Positions 1 to 11,352 of a DNA stretch of 64,000 bases are shown here, one piece after another (position 1 is the first letter of the stretch; each line of letters begins with the position of its first letter). Below the pieces are notes generated by a model, which did not search any database, was not told the origin of the DNA, and saw only the letters and a program-made list of their open reading frames with translations. Source of the DNA: Phialocephala subalpina (taxonomy: Eukaryota; Ascomycota; Leotiomycetes; Helotiales; Mollisiaceae); the NCBI GenBank assembly GCA_900073065.1, contig FJOG01000003.1, forward strand, positions 2,764,007 through 2,828,006. Reading direction: 5' to 3'. A program made the translations under genes and the position numbers.

Positions 1-1281
1 CTTTAGTATATGTCCTTTGCCCTAACCAGGTGTCAGGCAAGATGATCTGCTGGAATCGCGGGTCTTTGTCTCTTTCTGGTCTCCATTCTCGGCAAGCAGA
101 AGCATGAATAGACCGAAAATGGCCGTTGCAGTAGGACCGGGCAATCAGAAGAGCAAGTATCGTAGCCCGTTGAAGAGCCCTACCTTAGCAAAACCCCAGA
201 TGGACCTGCGAGTCGAGAAGGGGTGAAAGATGGTTCTCCGCGCTCTTAAGCTTCACACCTCGACGTCGCAATGCCGAATTAATTAATTTACCTGAAGGTC
301 ACGGAATGCAATACTCTACTTCAGAAACTTTCTCACTTGCTCTACTCATCTACTTGGGTGTTGTCATCATTTGCCAGTTTCGCGTACCCTCGTTAACACC
401 TCAGAACTCCCCTCCTTTCTAAGCGAGCTTTCGCTCGCGAAAAACAAGTTTAACCAGGAAATCAAAACACCACACCCATCAAACAATCAAAAAAGCAAAA
501 ACAAAAGCCCTCCATACCGAGGTGGGCTCTTGAAAATCCCTCGGTGTTGATTGGGATTTCTTTTTCTTTTATGGCGTGTGCTCTCGCTTTTGAGCTCGGA
601 GCAGGCGATTTTCTCTTATTGATCCATCTCTTGCCGCCTCAGTGTCCTGATCCATTGTTCAATGGACTGCATCTGGCTAGGTTGTCCTGAGAATTTGCTT
701 ATTTAAATCTATATGGTTACTAGCGGAGGTTGTGGGGATTGGGGTATATCTCGGGTAGAGGTTGGGTATAGCGGGGGAGGTTGTTGACGCCCGAAAGAGA
801 GAGAGAGAGAGAGGGGCGGGCGGGCGAGAAGGTTTCGCGACGCGTTGTTTCGAAGGCAAGGTGAGGTTGGGGCTTGGGAGGAGTAGATGCGAGTCCACGA
901 TCTTCTGTTTGTGTTCACATTTATTCGTAGCCTTGAACTGTTTGCATGCAAGTTTCCAATTCCCTCACGTACTTCTTTCTAGACAAGGTCTCTCAACTCC
1001 TCAAAAGCACCGCAGCTCCGCTAATATTAAGACGTTCTCAAAATCCAGGTACGATTGGGATATTGAAACCGCTGAGGCTATTGCCATCGCACATTTGCCA
1101 AGTCTTAGGGCAAGCATTTCACGACAACTTTACTTCGCCCTCCACACCTCCGTTCCCAACCCGTGAAAGCAATCAGTCTTATCTCGAATGCTAGATGCCT
1201 CGTGCACTAGAATCGCAGCTCAGTCAGAGCATCTGCTTGGAATTCCAGCGCCCATTAACCCATCGACTACGCAACAACGAA
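1..1281. other. Left-edge non-coding stretch
   Basis: No gene could be supported here. On the minus strand positions 1 to about 165 form an open frame running off the window, preceded by a possible splice acceptor, so an exon of a gene outside the window is possible but weak. A (GA)n microsatellite lies at about 795-815. The remaining short frames look random in composition. Confidence 0.4.
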
Positions 1282-3328
1282 TCACATCGCCATTCCCGTC
1301 CCTGCATGCCATAAGATGTGGCAATGAAAGAACCACAGTCCTGGATTATCAGCGCGTATCCTCAAGATCACATAGCCGCGCCTAGAGATATGGACTGTAT
1401 CTTTCAATGGCGGATCAACTAGGTTTGGCTCTGGATACATGAGTGCGGCTTCAGACGGAGGTCGAACGGATTGTATATTCGGTAGCCAGCTCGACGAGGG
1501 AAGGCGTGGCTGGTGAGGAGGTGAAAGTCGTGTCCATGCTACAAGAAGTTGTTAGCGCAACGCTGGGATGGGTAAAAGAGAGCTTGTACTAAGTGAAATG
1601 GATGTCCAGCATCCTTATCGAGATTGTTGACGATAATGTCGACCCATCCTCCGTTCCCAACTATCTCGGGCATTAATTGATGTTCGTCCCACTCTTCTTT
1701 CGGAAGAGAGATCAGGGCTGGGGGTTGTGGGATCCGGTTCGTGCGATTCATGTAGCCCATTGAGACGTGGTCGTAATGTGCAAGCATCTTGATGTGGGTG
1801 TAGATAAGGAGAGTTTGGCTGGCAGTTGGTGGCAAGGTTTGTTGCTGAAGACTGCGCGCTGTTGAGAGATCGAATGTGGTTCCTGGTATTTGCTCTTCTG
1901 GATTCTTATGAGACGGTCGGATATCCAGAGGAGAGATTCTTTGAAATGTTCGACTTTGTGTCAAAGCAGAATTTTGCATAGTGACGAGTCTGCGATGGGG
2001 TGAGTAAGGGAGAGAAGAGGACAGTTCAGAGTATATACTCAGCGTCGAGAGTTATCAACATGCTCCCAGCATCGGTAGGAGAGGTGACGACGTCAACTCG
2101 CTCACCTCTGTACAGAATCCCAATCTCTAACGCGGTGACCGGGGCGATCGCACTACCACCATCGATTTTGATTACCTCCATTTGACCTCGAGGTACGGAC
2201 ATGTTGAGGCCTGCCATAGCTCTATTCCAGTATTCACCAGCATCACTGAAATGTCCTGCTTCCGTAGGGACGATATTACCCGACATTCACGATACGAAGT
2301 CTTGTCCTTCCGTCTCCTAATTTTAGCGAAGGAAGTTGAACATGCTAGCAGGCTACAGGTCGAGAAGGAACAGCCATCGAGCAGTCAAAAGCCCCGAGAC
2401 CATTGATGAGAAGCGAATCAGGAACAGGCTTGAACCGTCAGTTTCCATGCAGAGCATTGGGGGAGATCATCACCTCGTGCCCTGAACTCATGAATGTGAG
2501 ATAGCTCGCTTGCACATCGACTGCGGTTCGATGGTACCAATCCCCTACGAGAAGAAGTTGCTCGTGGTCGTAGCTGTACATCTCAGACTCTGCAGCGTTC
2601 TCCATGATTGGCTTATGGATGACGAGACCACCATAGAGGCCGTCACTTCGTTGAAGCTTGGAATGCGAATGGTACCCGCAGAATGTTTAGCACACCATAT
2701 GGCGTGGAGATGGTAACCTTACCAGAATGTACCAGCTTGAGTGTTTGAAAGCTCAAAGCGATAAGTGAAGTCCTCTCCCACTAGAATAGCGTCCTGGGTA
2801 ATCCCAACTCCATCCATTTCATTCGCCCCTATTTTCTGATGAGTGATGGTCTGCAACGACAGCTTGGCTAGAGCGTGCCTCTCATATACAATCCATGCCA
2901 ATATATAGCAACACCCTCTTCATTCTCAAGACGGTTCGAGACGACAATTTCAAGTGTGTCCCCTGAGCGTGCTTCGATGGTCGGTCCGGGGAATTCATCT
3001 ATCAGAATGATCAGCAAAGTCATTTGAAGGGTTTGATGAATGGTACCTACCATTGATGAGATAAACAAGTTTGCGTACTCCATCAGGAGAACGATGTCCT
3101 CTTGCTATATTCCATTTGTGAACGATAGTCCTTGGGGCACGGTAATCGTGGTCTTCCGGGTGTAGAGTAATGGAGACATCAAGTGCATGTTCAGTCGCTC
3201 CACTTTGAGACCGTACAAAAGAGCTGGGCGGAAACCTCGATACTGTTGATATGTGATGACGAATAACACAGTGTTAGACAACAGGACAAGGAGCAGGTAA
3301 AGGGTTGTTCTGTTCAGACGTTTTCGTG
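1282..3328 (-). pseudogene. Laccase-like multicopper oxidase, disrupted
   Basis: The minus strand reads through all parts of a three-domain fungal multicopper oxidase, an enzyme family that oxidises phenols or metals using four copper ions. Landmarks in order are a hydrophobic N-terminal anchor (about 3240-3310), DEFPGPTIEARSGDTLEIVV, the first copper motif read as IYWHG (about 2900), YHSH (about 2670), VPDSLLINGLGAF, a middle cupredoxin segment (2026-2260), HPFHLHGHDF across a 51-nt intron (about 1539-1600), and FHCHILWHAGTGMAM at the end. Damage is visible. The first copper-binding His is Tyr. A TAG interrupts the frame after the middle of domain 2. The intron after GTFW lacks an AG acceptor where homology resumes. 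A one-base shift follows YRIYNPF near 1470. The anchor lies in a different frame from domain 1, and no clear start was found. One intron would need a GC donor. A functional gene is unlikely. Confidence 0.8.
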
Positions 3329-3847
3329 GTCAGGCAATGTCACTTGCCGTGGCTCTTTCCCAATTTGTCTATCCTGGCTTGAGCATCGTCAAAATGGTTT
3401 TTGTCAACGTTTTGTTCAACGGCCCGAGACGCTCCAATGTTCCATAAATTCAGAGACGTCGAGTCTGAGTTCTCATGCGGAAGGGGTCAGGATCGGAATT
3501 CCGAGTCAAAAAGAACGCAGTCTCTCTTTGAGTGCAAGTGCAAGAATGGAACATTTGTAGGTTATCAACAGGATGTATACTTCCAGAGCTCTTTTTGACC
3601 ACTTAGTCACACATGCTGCTGCAGGGCAGGATGTCCATGGAGTACTGTGATAAGGTTAAGGAGGGATGTCGATCCTGCTAGCTTCGAAGCCCTTCCTCTT
3701 TGAGGCCCCTGCCTCGCTTGCTTCACCACCACGTGGGGAAAGCCCCAACCCCTTCTTTTATCTCTTCGCTCGTCTCACCTCCCTAATATACCAAAGCTTC
3801 ATGCAATCCCAATGTACAAAAGGTCACTAAACCGGTCCGCGTGGTCT
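3329..3847. other. Intergenic, no gene seen
   Basis: No supportable coding frame, RNA or repeat was seen between the multicopper oxidase relic and the next relic. Confidence 0.5.
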
Positions 3848-4393
3848 CTACGCGTGATACTTGCAGACGGCACTTGAGACCGTGCTCCCTAAAACGCTGT
3901 TGATTAAAGAAGCCGCCGATTCAGGAACCAGGAACATTGCAGGGTCTGCATCTACTGCATCGGGCTTACATTGATTAAGTATCGGACGAACATCGAAATA
4001 CACGGATTCATCCAATGGAAATGTCACTCTACCATCCATCTCAATGCAGGGAACTCTGCGAGGACAACTTCAACGACTGAGAAAGCCAGACCCGTGAGAG
4101 GAGCACTGCATCCGCCAGCAACGTTACTTATTGCGACTCTGTAAGCGGCTCATCGGCTTTCTCGGCTTTCTCCTTGCTCTCGCCAAGCTAAAGGTAGACC
4201 TTGATATTGGATGTCCGAAATGGAAATGCTCCTGCTGGTACTGGGTGTAGCAATGTCGAAGCCTATGATATCTCTGGCTCTGAGGATGTGGTCAGGCACG
4301 GGATTTCGCTTCAACTAACGCGAATGTACCTTCACAAGAGGAGCTTTTGAGATCGGCAGGACCTAGCTTATTGAATACCGGCCTCATGGGCAT
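3848..4393 (-). pseudogene. Unrecognised gene relic
   Basis: Three minus-strand open segments look coding but sit in different frames. One starts at ATG 4393 (MPMRPVFNKLGPADLK). The next contains DIIGFDIATPSTSRSISISD (about 4200-4320). The last begins around RVAISNVAGGCSAPLTGL and ends MDGRVTFPLDESVYFDVRP..CKYHA at 3848. They could be exons of one gene, but two of the frame changes lack good splice sites, so a frameshifted relic is more likely. I do not recognise the family. It lies head-to-head with the phospholipase gene, about 100 bp from its start. Confidence 0.4.
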
Positions 4394-4491
4394 GAGATAT
4401 AACCTCATCTCCGTTCTTGCGTAACCTCTATGCCTGGAAGCAAGCTCAGAACGTTTGCAAGCTTTGGACACTGAACGTCGAGCTAGACAAG

Positions 4492-6737
4492 ATGGTCTCT
4501 CGGATTTTGACAGCTACGCTGCTGTCTATGGCAACCTCAGTCTCTGCTGGTGGTCTCAAAGACATCGAACATGTCGTCCTCTTCATGCAAGAGAACAGAG
4601 CTTTCGATCATTACTTCGGTACCATGTCGGGTGTGCGCGGCTTCTCTGATCCCAATGTCCAGTGCAACCCCAGTACAGGGCTCAACACCTTCCAACAGTG
4701 AGTACCTTGAGAAGTCTTTCTCAGCCAGCTTGCTGAAAAAGTCAATAGGAAGGTCAATGATGGCTTGTCAACTCAGGCCACATCTCTGCTCCCATTCTAC
4801 ATTAACTATCTTGGCCGTGCAAATTGGACAGCAGCCTCTCAATGTGCAAGTGGTGACAGCAACTCATGGTTCAACAATCATCTTGCTTTGAATGGAGATT
4901 TGAACGATAAATGGGCCTGAGATAATACTGCAATGTCCTGGACTCACTTCAAGAGACAGGATCTGCCCCTCCATTTCGCGCTTGCTGAGGGATGGACATT
5001 GGCCGATATGTACCAGGTAAGTTTGGACTTTGTTCAACCACTTTCAATTTACACGCAATTTTCTCCGAATCCTGATCGTGATTCTTTGATATAGGACGGT
5101 GTCATCGCTTCTACTTCTCCAAATCGCGTGACATGGATGAGCGGGTCAATCAATTGTCCCGGCGGACCTCAAACTCCTGATCAAGGAGGAATCGTAACAG
5201 ACAACAGCGAGGGACCAGGTAAGGAAATGTTTCGCAAAACAAGCATCAACAACATTAGATATTTTTCTAGGATGCGAGTCTCCAGGACTGAACTGCGAGC
5301 CTTTGTACTGGAAGACCGTCCCTGAATTCCACGAAGATGCAGGAGTGTTATGGATGGTCTACCAAGACGAAGACAACTTTGGAGACGATCTTCTGATTGA
5401 TTCCTTCTATCAATATCAGAACCCTCCAGCTGACTCGCCACTCACGATGTATGGTGCTTCGCATCCTGGCTTGGACAAGTTCTACTCGGATGCAGCTGTT
5501 GGGACTCTTCCGCAGGTCTCTTGGATTGTTGGACCTGCTGAGCTGAGTGAGCATGCAACTTATGGACCTCAAGATGGTGCCTGGCTTCAGAAGAAGATCC
5601 TTGAGGCAGTTGTGAACGGCGCTGCATACAACGAGACTCTTCTGATGATCTCGTATGATGAGACCGGAGGATGGAGCGACCATGTTACCCCTTTTCACTC
5701 TCCTTCTGGTACAGCTGGGGAGTGGATCGAGGATCCCTATGGAGCTGTCAACCACACGTACACAGGGCCCGGGTTCAGAGTACCTTTCACCATCATTTCA
5801 CCTTGGACCCGAGGAGGCCATGTCTTTACCGAACATGCTGACCACACGTCTCAAATCCTGTTCATGGGTAAGTTTGATATCGCAAAGTACAAGGGAGAGC
5901 GATCACTAACAATGTTATGCAGAGGAATGGCTTGAGACACTTGGCTACGAAGGTGTCCGAACCACAGAAATTCCCGCCTGGCGCCGAGCACATATGTCTA
6001 ATCTCGTGAGCGCGTTTGACTTCGATAACGTAAGTTTCCAGCACCTTGCCAACTCCATTCGCATCACTGATCCAACCAAATAGCCAGACTATTCCATTCC
6101 CTTACTTCCAGTCATTCCCACACCATCAACGAACTCCTCAGAAAATTATAACGCCGCCTCCGTCTGCGAACTCCTCTACGGCCACTACGGTCCACCCATC
6201 CCGTACGGTCCCGAAAACGAAGCCCTCGACCCCTCAACCCTCAGCGAAGAAGGTTTCAAATCCGTTCGCGGTTACCTGACGGAAGGCCGGTACCTCGTCT
6301 TTGAAATGAATGGGTATACACTCACAAACCCTTCTCCTAACGCTACCGATTTCGTTGCCACAAAAGCTAGGCTTAACCATGAGGATAAGAAGCAGAGATG
6401 GGTGGTGCATGCGACGGGAGGGACGGCGACGGATGGTGGAAGTGGAGCGGGGAGCTTTAATGTGAGTAGTGCGGTTGATGGGAGGTGGGTTAAGAGTGAT
6501 ACCAGTCTGGGTAAAGGGGTGAGTGGGGCGGAGACGTATCGGATTGAGGATTTTGGGAATGGGAAGGGGTATACTTTGGTGAAGGAGAATGGCAAGTACT
6601 TGACAATTGATGGGAATGGGATGGTAGACATTGTCGGAACGGCGCCAGCGGCGGGGTCGAAGATTTGGAGTGTTACGTACATACCAGAAGTGAGAGAGCA
6701 TTATGGGTCTAGATTGATGCTGTGTGATAGATCATAA
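4492..6737 (+). pseudogene. Secreted phospholipase C (phosphoesterase) with one in-frame stop
   Basis: This encodes a phosphatidylcholine-type phospholipase C of the acid phosphatase-like phosphoesterase family. It starts at ATG 4492 with a signal peptide ([20 protein letters not shown]). The conserved N-terminus [18 protein letters not shown] carries active-site residues. Later landmarks are SYDETGGWSDHV and GPGFRVPFTIISPWTRGG, and a C-terminal beta-rich domain ends at 6737. Predicted exons are 4492-4697, 4749-5016, 5095-5218, 5271-5867, 5923-6029 and 6084-6737, and all phases join. The only defect is TGA at 4918-4920, inside exon 2 between NDKWA and DNTAMSW where homologues have a sense codon. 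A CGA-to-TGA change would explain it. The gene is either a recent pseudogene, a polymorphic null, or carries a base error; otherwise it looks functional. Confidence 0.75.
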
Positions 6738-8653
6738 AGTAATATTGACTTGGACAAAGATGCAAGGGTACTGTAATTCAAGAATGGTTGCAATGTGCAA
6801 GGAAGAGACTTTGGCTGTAGTATGCAGATAGGTGGTGGTGCGGAGAGAATCTGTTACTACGGCAGACTGACTGGGTAATGCATAGCGAAATAAAAAAAAT
6901 TGCCGGGTAACTGTTACCCTGCGATTCGCTTCGGATATGTTTCCCAGAGAACAACCGCGAGTGACATCGGATCGTATACGCGTGCAAGCACCCTGGTTCC
7001 AGACGCTCAAAAGCTTCCGCATCCTATGCCAATATCTCCGATGTGATGAGAGAAGAAACCTCGCTAATGCAGGCAGCATCATAATACTGTAGCCGAATAT
7101 CCCTTCGGGGTTAGGACTTTGACGAGCTCGGGAACCTGAGGAGATGCCGAACTTGAGCTCAAGATCCACGCTGCACAAAGGTATGATCTCCCCTTCCACC
7201 CCTCATTCTTCTACGATATTGAGACTCAAGAGAACGTTAGAACATTGTACGATTTCGGTCTCTAATAAGACTGACTGGCCGTTTTTGTGCCAAAATCGAG
7301 AAAGTCGGGACGTATTACCGAACTTTGAAGCAAAGCCAGTGTGCACTTCAACAGAGGCTTCCATTTTGAGTTTTGTTGTATGTCGTAAGATCAAAGCATG
7401 GAATAAATTGGGGCCAAGGCATGTCTTGGCTTGAAATGGGAGGCGGCTAAAGCATGGGATGAGAAACGTGACAAGGCAAGGGTTGGGATGGACAACTGAC
7501 GGATAGCATGGCTTGCCTTGGACGGCTGCGATATGCAACAAAAAGAGTTGAGACCCATTGTTGAACTCGATAAAGGTCATTGGTACGAGCAGCCATGATA
7601 GTTTACGAGATAAACTTCATACAACATACAGCAAAGGCAGTTATAGCAAAATAGCTCTCCAGATAGGAATAAGACGAAGGGAAACACTCCAAGCAAATTG
7701 TCCTTTTGAATTGTCGGACTTATAACAATCTTTCCCTGAGTCAAGTCATTCTTTGGCCCGAAGATGGAAGCCTCAACCTGATTCTGCGTAAGCAGGCTGC
7801 ACACGCTAGGATTTGAGTGCTGACATGTGCGGGACTCGCCTTGCAGGCCTGCCAAACGATCGCTGAAAAATGAGGCTAATGCAGGGACTCAGTACCGACA
7901 ACCATCCTTGGACGGGTATCTGATACGACTCTTCCGAGATCAGCTTGCTGTTCAAACATGGTGATGAAATTGGTGGCGAAACGCTGTTGAGGTTCCAGAA
8001 CAAATGCAGTGAACAAAAAGTCTAAGGATGAACCTCGGCTACGGCACTTACTGCAGGAAGGTGGGAGGGGAGCTTTGAACTTGAAGAACATTCATTAAAT
8101 TCGATCTAGCTGAACCAAATTCTCAAAATCCGATTACCTCCGATCAGTTGTATGAATTCGAAGCTCGCATCGGCTTTTCACCTGCCGGAACAACTCATGC
8201 AACCAGATCGGCCGAAAAAGTTGCGTTGGACCGTTAGACCCTGCCACTCACAAAGTTGGAACGACATCATCACTCCATAATTTGTAACTAAACGCCGATA
8301 AACGCCCAGCCTAACACTAGCGAAACAATTTGAGAAGCAGTTGGAAAAGCCGGCAGAGATCGGTGTTAAGATAGGCCTTCGAAGGTGCTAAAAGTAACTT
8401 ATCTGCGAAAAAAAGTGGCTCTTCTTGCACAGAGGCTTAATTTATTCCCACTTGACGCAGGGATACTGTTTACGGTGAAGAAAGTTTGTCACCGATTGCG
8501 TAGGTGAGTTGGATACGTACAGGGTTCTGGAAGCATTTATTAGCTATGGCTCCCACGAAAGTTCCGGCTTCAGTAGCTACTGAAAGAATTCTTTCACTCA
8601 CAAATCATTTCAAAGACTCGTTCAGCCCAGCAGACGATTTACAGAAAGCAAAA
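6738..8653. other. Long intergenic region, no gene supported
   Basis: About 1.9 kb without a convincing gene. Several short open frames occur on both strands but none shows recognisable domains or consistent splice structure. A perfect 7-bp inverted repeat with a 1-nt centre (GGGTAACTGTTACCC) lies at 6905-6919. The right end probably contains the promoter and 5' UTR of the alcohol dehydrogenase. Confidence 0.45.
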
Positions 8654-9837
8654 ATGGCAACCTCATACAAGTTTCAAGGATGGATGGGTATCGATAAGGA
8701 TGCTACGAAGGGAAAGATGGTTTGGCAGGAATATGAGCCAAAGACCTGGACAGAAGATGATGTGGATATCAAGATCACTCACTGCGGCGTATGCGGATCA
8801 GATTTGCACACTTTAAGATCAGGCTGGGTGGGTTTCAACCTCGATTACTTGAAGAAAATACTGACTGATGAGCAGGGCCAATCGCTCTACCCATGCTGCG
8901 TTGGTCACGAGATTGCTGGTACCGCAGTGAAGGTTGGAAGGAACGTGAAGCACATTAAGGTTGGAGACAAAGTTGGAGTCGGTGCCCAATCTGGGTCATG
9001 CTTAGACTGTGAGCAATGTGCAGACGGACAAGAACAATACTGCACATCCATGGTCGGAACATATAACGGAAAGTACTCGGATGGCTCCAAGTCATATGGT
9101 GGTTATGCAGACTACTGCCGAGCACCAGCACACTTTGCCGTCAAGATCCCAGACGGATTGTCTCTCGCTGAGGCAGCTCCCATGCTTTGCGGTGGAATCA
9201 CCGTCTACAACCCTCTCGTCCACAACGGTGCTGGTCCCGGAAAGAAGGTTGGGATTGTCGGCGTTGGTGGACTCGGACACTTCGGTCTTCTTTGGGCTAA
9301 GGCGTTGGGATGTGATGAAGTCGTTGCTATCTCGCGAACAAACAGCAAGAAGGAGGATGCTTTGAAGATGGGTGCCACCAAGTTCATTGCCACCCAGGAA
9401 TCTGGCTGGAACAAGAAGAACGCTCGAAGCCTGGATTTGATCGTTTCAACCGTGTCCAGCCCCAGCATGCCCTTAGCTGAGTACTTCCAATTGTTGAGAA
9501 CCAGTGGCCAATTCATCCAAGTAAGAAGCTGGCCGTTTGCATAATCAGGAGTTGTTGCTAATTTGCGAAATAGGTCGGAGCTCCAGAAGACAAGATCCCA
9601 GCGTTCAGCGCCTTCGCTCTCATCGCCAAGGGATGTAAGATGGGTGGTTCTTGCATCGGTTCGCCCAAGGATATCTCGAACATGTTGGACTTTGCAGTTA
9701 AGAAGAACGTTCATCCTATCATTCAGGTCAGACCTTTGAAGGATGCTAACCAGGTGGTCATCGATATGGACGAGGGCAAGGCTAGATATAGATATGTGCT
9801 GCAGAACGAGGTACATGCCGCAGAGCTTAAGGCGTGA
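8654..9837 (+). CDS. NADP-dependent zinc alcohol dehydrogenase (cinnamyl/ADH6 type)
   Basis: This is a medium-chain dehydrogenase/reductase that would reduce aldehydes to alcohols, or the reverse, with NADP(H) in the cytosol. Exon 1 (8654-9520) and exon 2 (9574-9837) are joined across a 53-nt intron. Catalytic zinc ligands are in CGVCGSDLHTL and GHEIAG. The structural zinc cysteines are in CLDCEQCADGQEQYC, and the coenzyme site is GIVGVGGLGHFGLLWAKALG. Overall length, near 377 residues, fits the ADH6/ADH7 group. The start MATSYKFQGWMG matches where the family usually begins. Upstream in-frame ATGs at 8504 and 8546 would add up to 50 residues without zinc-binding or cofactor function. Substrate cannot be told from sequence. 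Confidence 0.92.
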
Positions 9838-10063
9838 ATGTAGTAGAACCGAAATAGACCTTCCGAATCACTGATCCTTATCGTCGAAAATGAGCTCCTC
9901 GAAATCATATCACGTGCTAATGCACTTGCACTTTCTATTCACCACGGGGGAGACCACATAAATGTTCCCCTCTCCCTCCTGTTCCTTTCTCTCTTTAACA
10001 TCATCAAATTCGTCCCCAATCCGACAACTTCAAGCCTCATAAAGATCTTTCAAGACATCGACA

Positions 10064-10369
10064 ATGTCTTCCTTCCCTTCATCTCCGCTCTTCAACTTGA
10101 AGCCACTCACCTTCCGCGGCGCGCCAGCACCCGCTCCACCCCGTTCTTCTCCGGTCACTCCGGTAACTCCGAGCGGCAGCCTCTTCCACTGTCTCCCATG
10201 TGGTAGGAAGTACAAAACACGAGGGACCCTGAAGTACCACAAGAAGATCAAGCACGAAAAGAGATTCCCTTTCCATTGCGAACAATGCGGAAAAGGAATC
10301 CAGTTCACAAGAGACAAGCCCAAGCATGCCCGGGTTTGCAAGGGAGCGGCATCGGCAGTACAAAACTGA
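10064..10369 (+). CDS. Small C2H2/C2HC zinc-finger protein
   Basis: A 101-residue single-exon frame. A proline-rich N-terminal half is followed by two adjacent zinc fingers. The first is CLPCGRKYK..YHKKIKH, with the CX2CX12HX4H pattern. The second is CEQCGKGI..KHARVC, with the CX2CX12HX3C pattern. Finger spacing and the KHEKRFPF linker support a nucleic-acid-binding fold. It is short for a transcription factor and may be a stand-alone small regulator. I do not recognise a named family. The gene follows the alcohol dehydrogenase by about 230 bp on the same strand. Confidence 0.65.
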   Translation: MSSFPSSPLFNLKPLTFRGAPAPAPPRSSPVTPVTPSGSLFHCLPCGRKYKTRGTLKYHKKIKHEKRFPFHCEQCGKGIQFTRDKPKHARVCKGAASAVQN

Positions 10370-11352
10370 TCCGCGGAGTGGAGCGGAATACACCGGAGCA
10401 CAAAAGTGAGTATTCGGAAGTGTCATGTATAATACCGGACAATGTCTGACAAGATACTAGAGTACCTATGAAAGTGAGAGTATGGAAATTTGGGCGCGAG
10501 ATGGTGGATGAAACTCAAAAGTGAGTAGGCAGAAACATAATTCACCAAACGACAGCTAACAAGAGTAACCAGAATGCCTTGAAAGTCACAGGAAGGGACT
10601 TTGGGCGGAGAAAACCAGACCGTCAATTACGATGCATTTGAAGGACATTGGGCGGGATTGCGATGCTTTTGACACGAACATTCAGACTTTTTCTTTATGC
10701 AATGAAAATGATTGCAAGACTGAACATTGAAGGTACCATCCATTGATCGCAATTGCTGAAGCCTGAGATCGTTCTGTAGTAGACATCTTTCAGACAATTG
10801 CCTTGCACAACGCCACAAGTGTTTCTGACACTCACTGGAACGCATAGAAACTATATCTTTCGGCGAAAACGAATTGGATATCACCAACATTCGGTATATC
10901 TGGGACACCAAGCGCAAACTTCAAGGTATTGCAAGATTAGTCTGAGAAAGATCCGTCGTTGTCAGGAGCACGAGGAGTTAACGGCAGGGGTTCAGGCTCA
11001 AAATCACCGTAGTCCTAATTGGGTCTAGCGCAGTAATCGCGAGCGCGACCCAGGGCCAAAAGACCGAAGGTGCGGATGCTCCGTAGAAGAAATCCATCAA
11101 CAACTCCTCTTCCCAGGGCGACAACTTCAACGACGACAAAAACTCCTGCGCATACGGCTACGGCCCTTTCAAGTCCTTAGCAACACTTGATGCTCTTTAA
11201 CTTCTGCTGCTGAAGCCTCGCAGAGATTCGAGGCATACCCCTCGAAGTCTGAAGGCGACAGCTTCTCGCGCCACGAGCATTCCTTCGAGTTTTCCTTCCA
11301 TTTCGACAAATCCTCATCCTCGCAGTGCTTCGGCGCTTCTTGATTCAGCAAG
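10370..11352. other. Intergenic, includes RPB2 promoter and 5' UTR
   Basis: No confident gene. On the minus strand about 10985-11155 is an open segment with coding-like composition (FFYGASAPSVFWPWVALAIT) and a possible splice acceptor just upstream, but no start or partner exon could be placed because RPB2 begins nearby on the other strand. Confidence 0.4.

Noticed and set aside
4698..4790. Apparent frameshift at the first phospholipase intron
   Set aside because: Using the acceptor at 4748 instead of the later CAG restores the frame, so only the TGA at 4918 remains.
7203..7855. Minus-strand frames of 92-125 codons downstream of the phospholipase
   Set aside because: No domain, no consistent splicing, no sign of conservation visible by eye.
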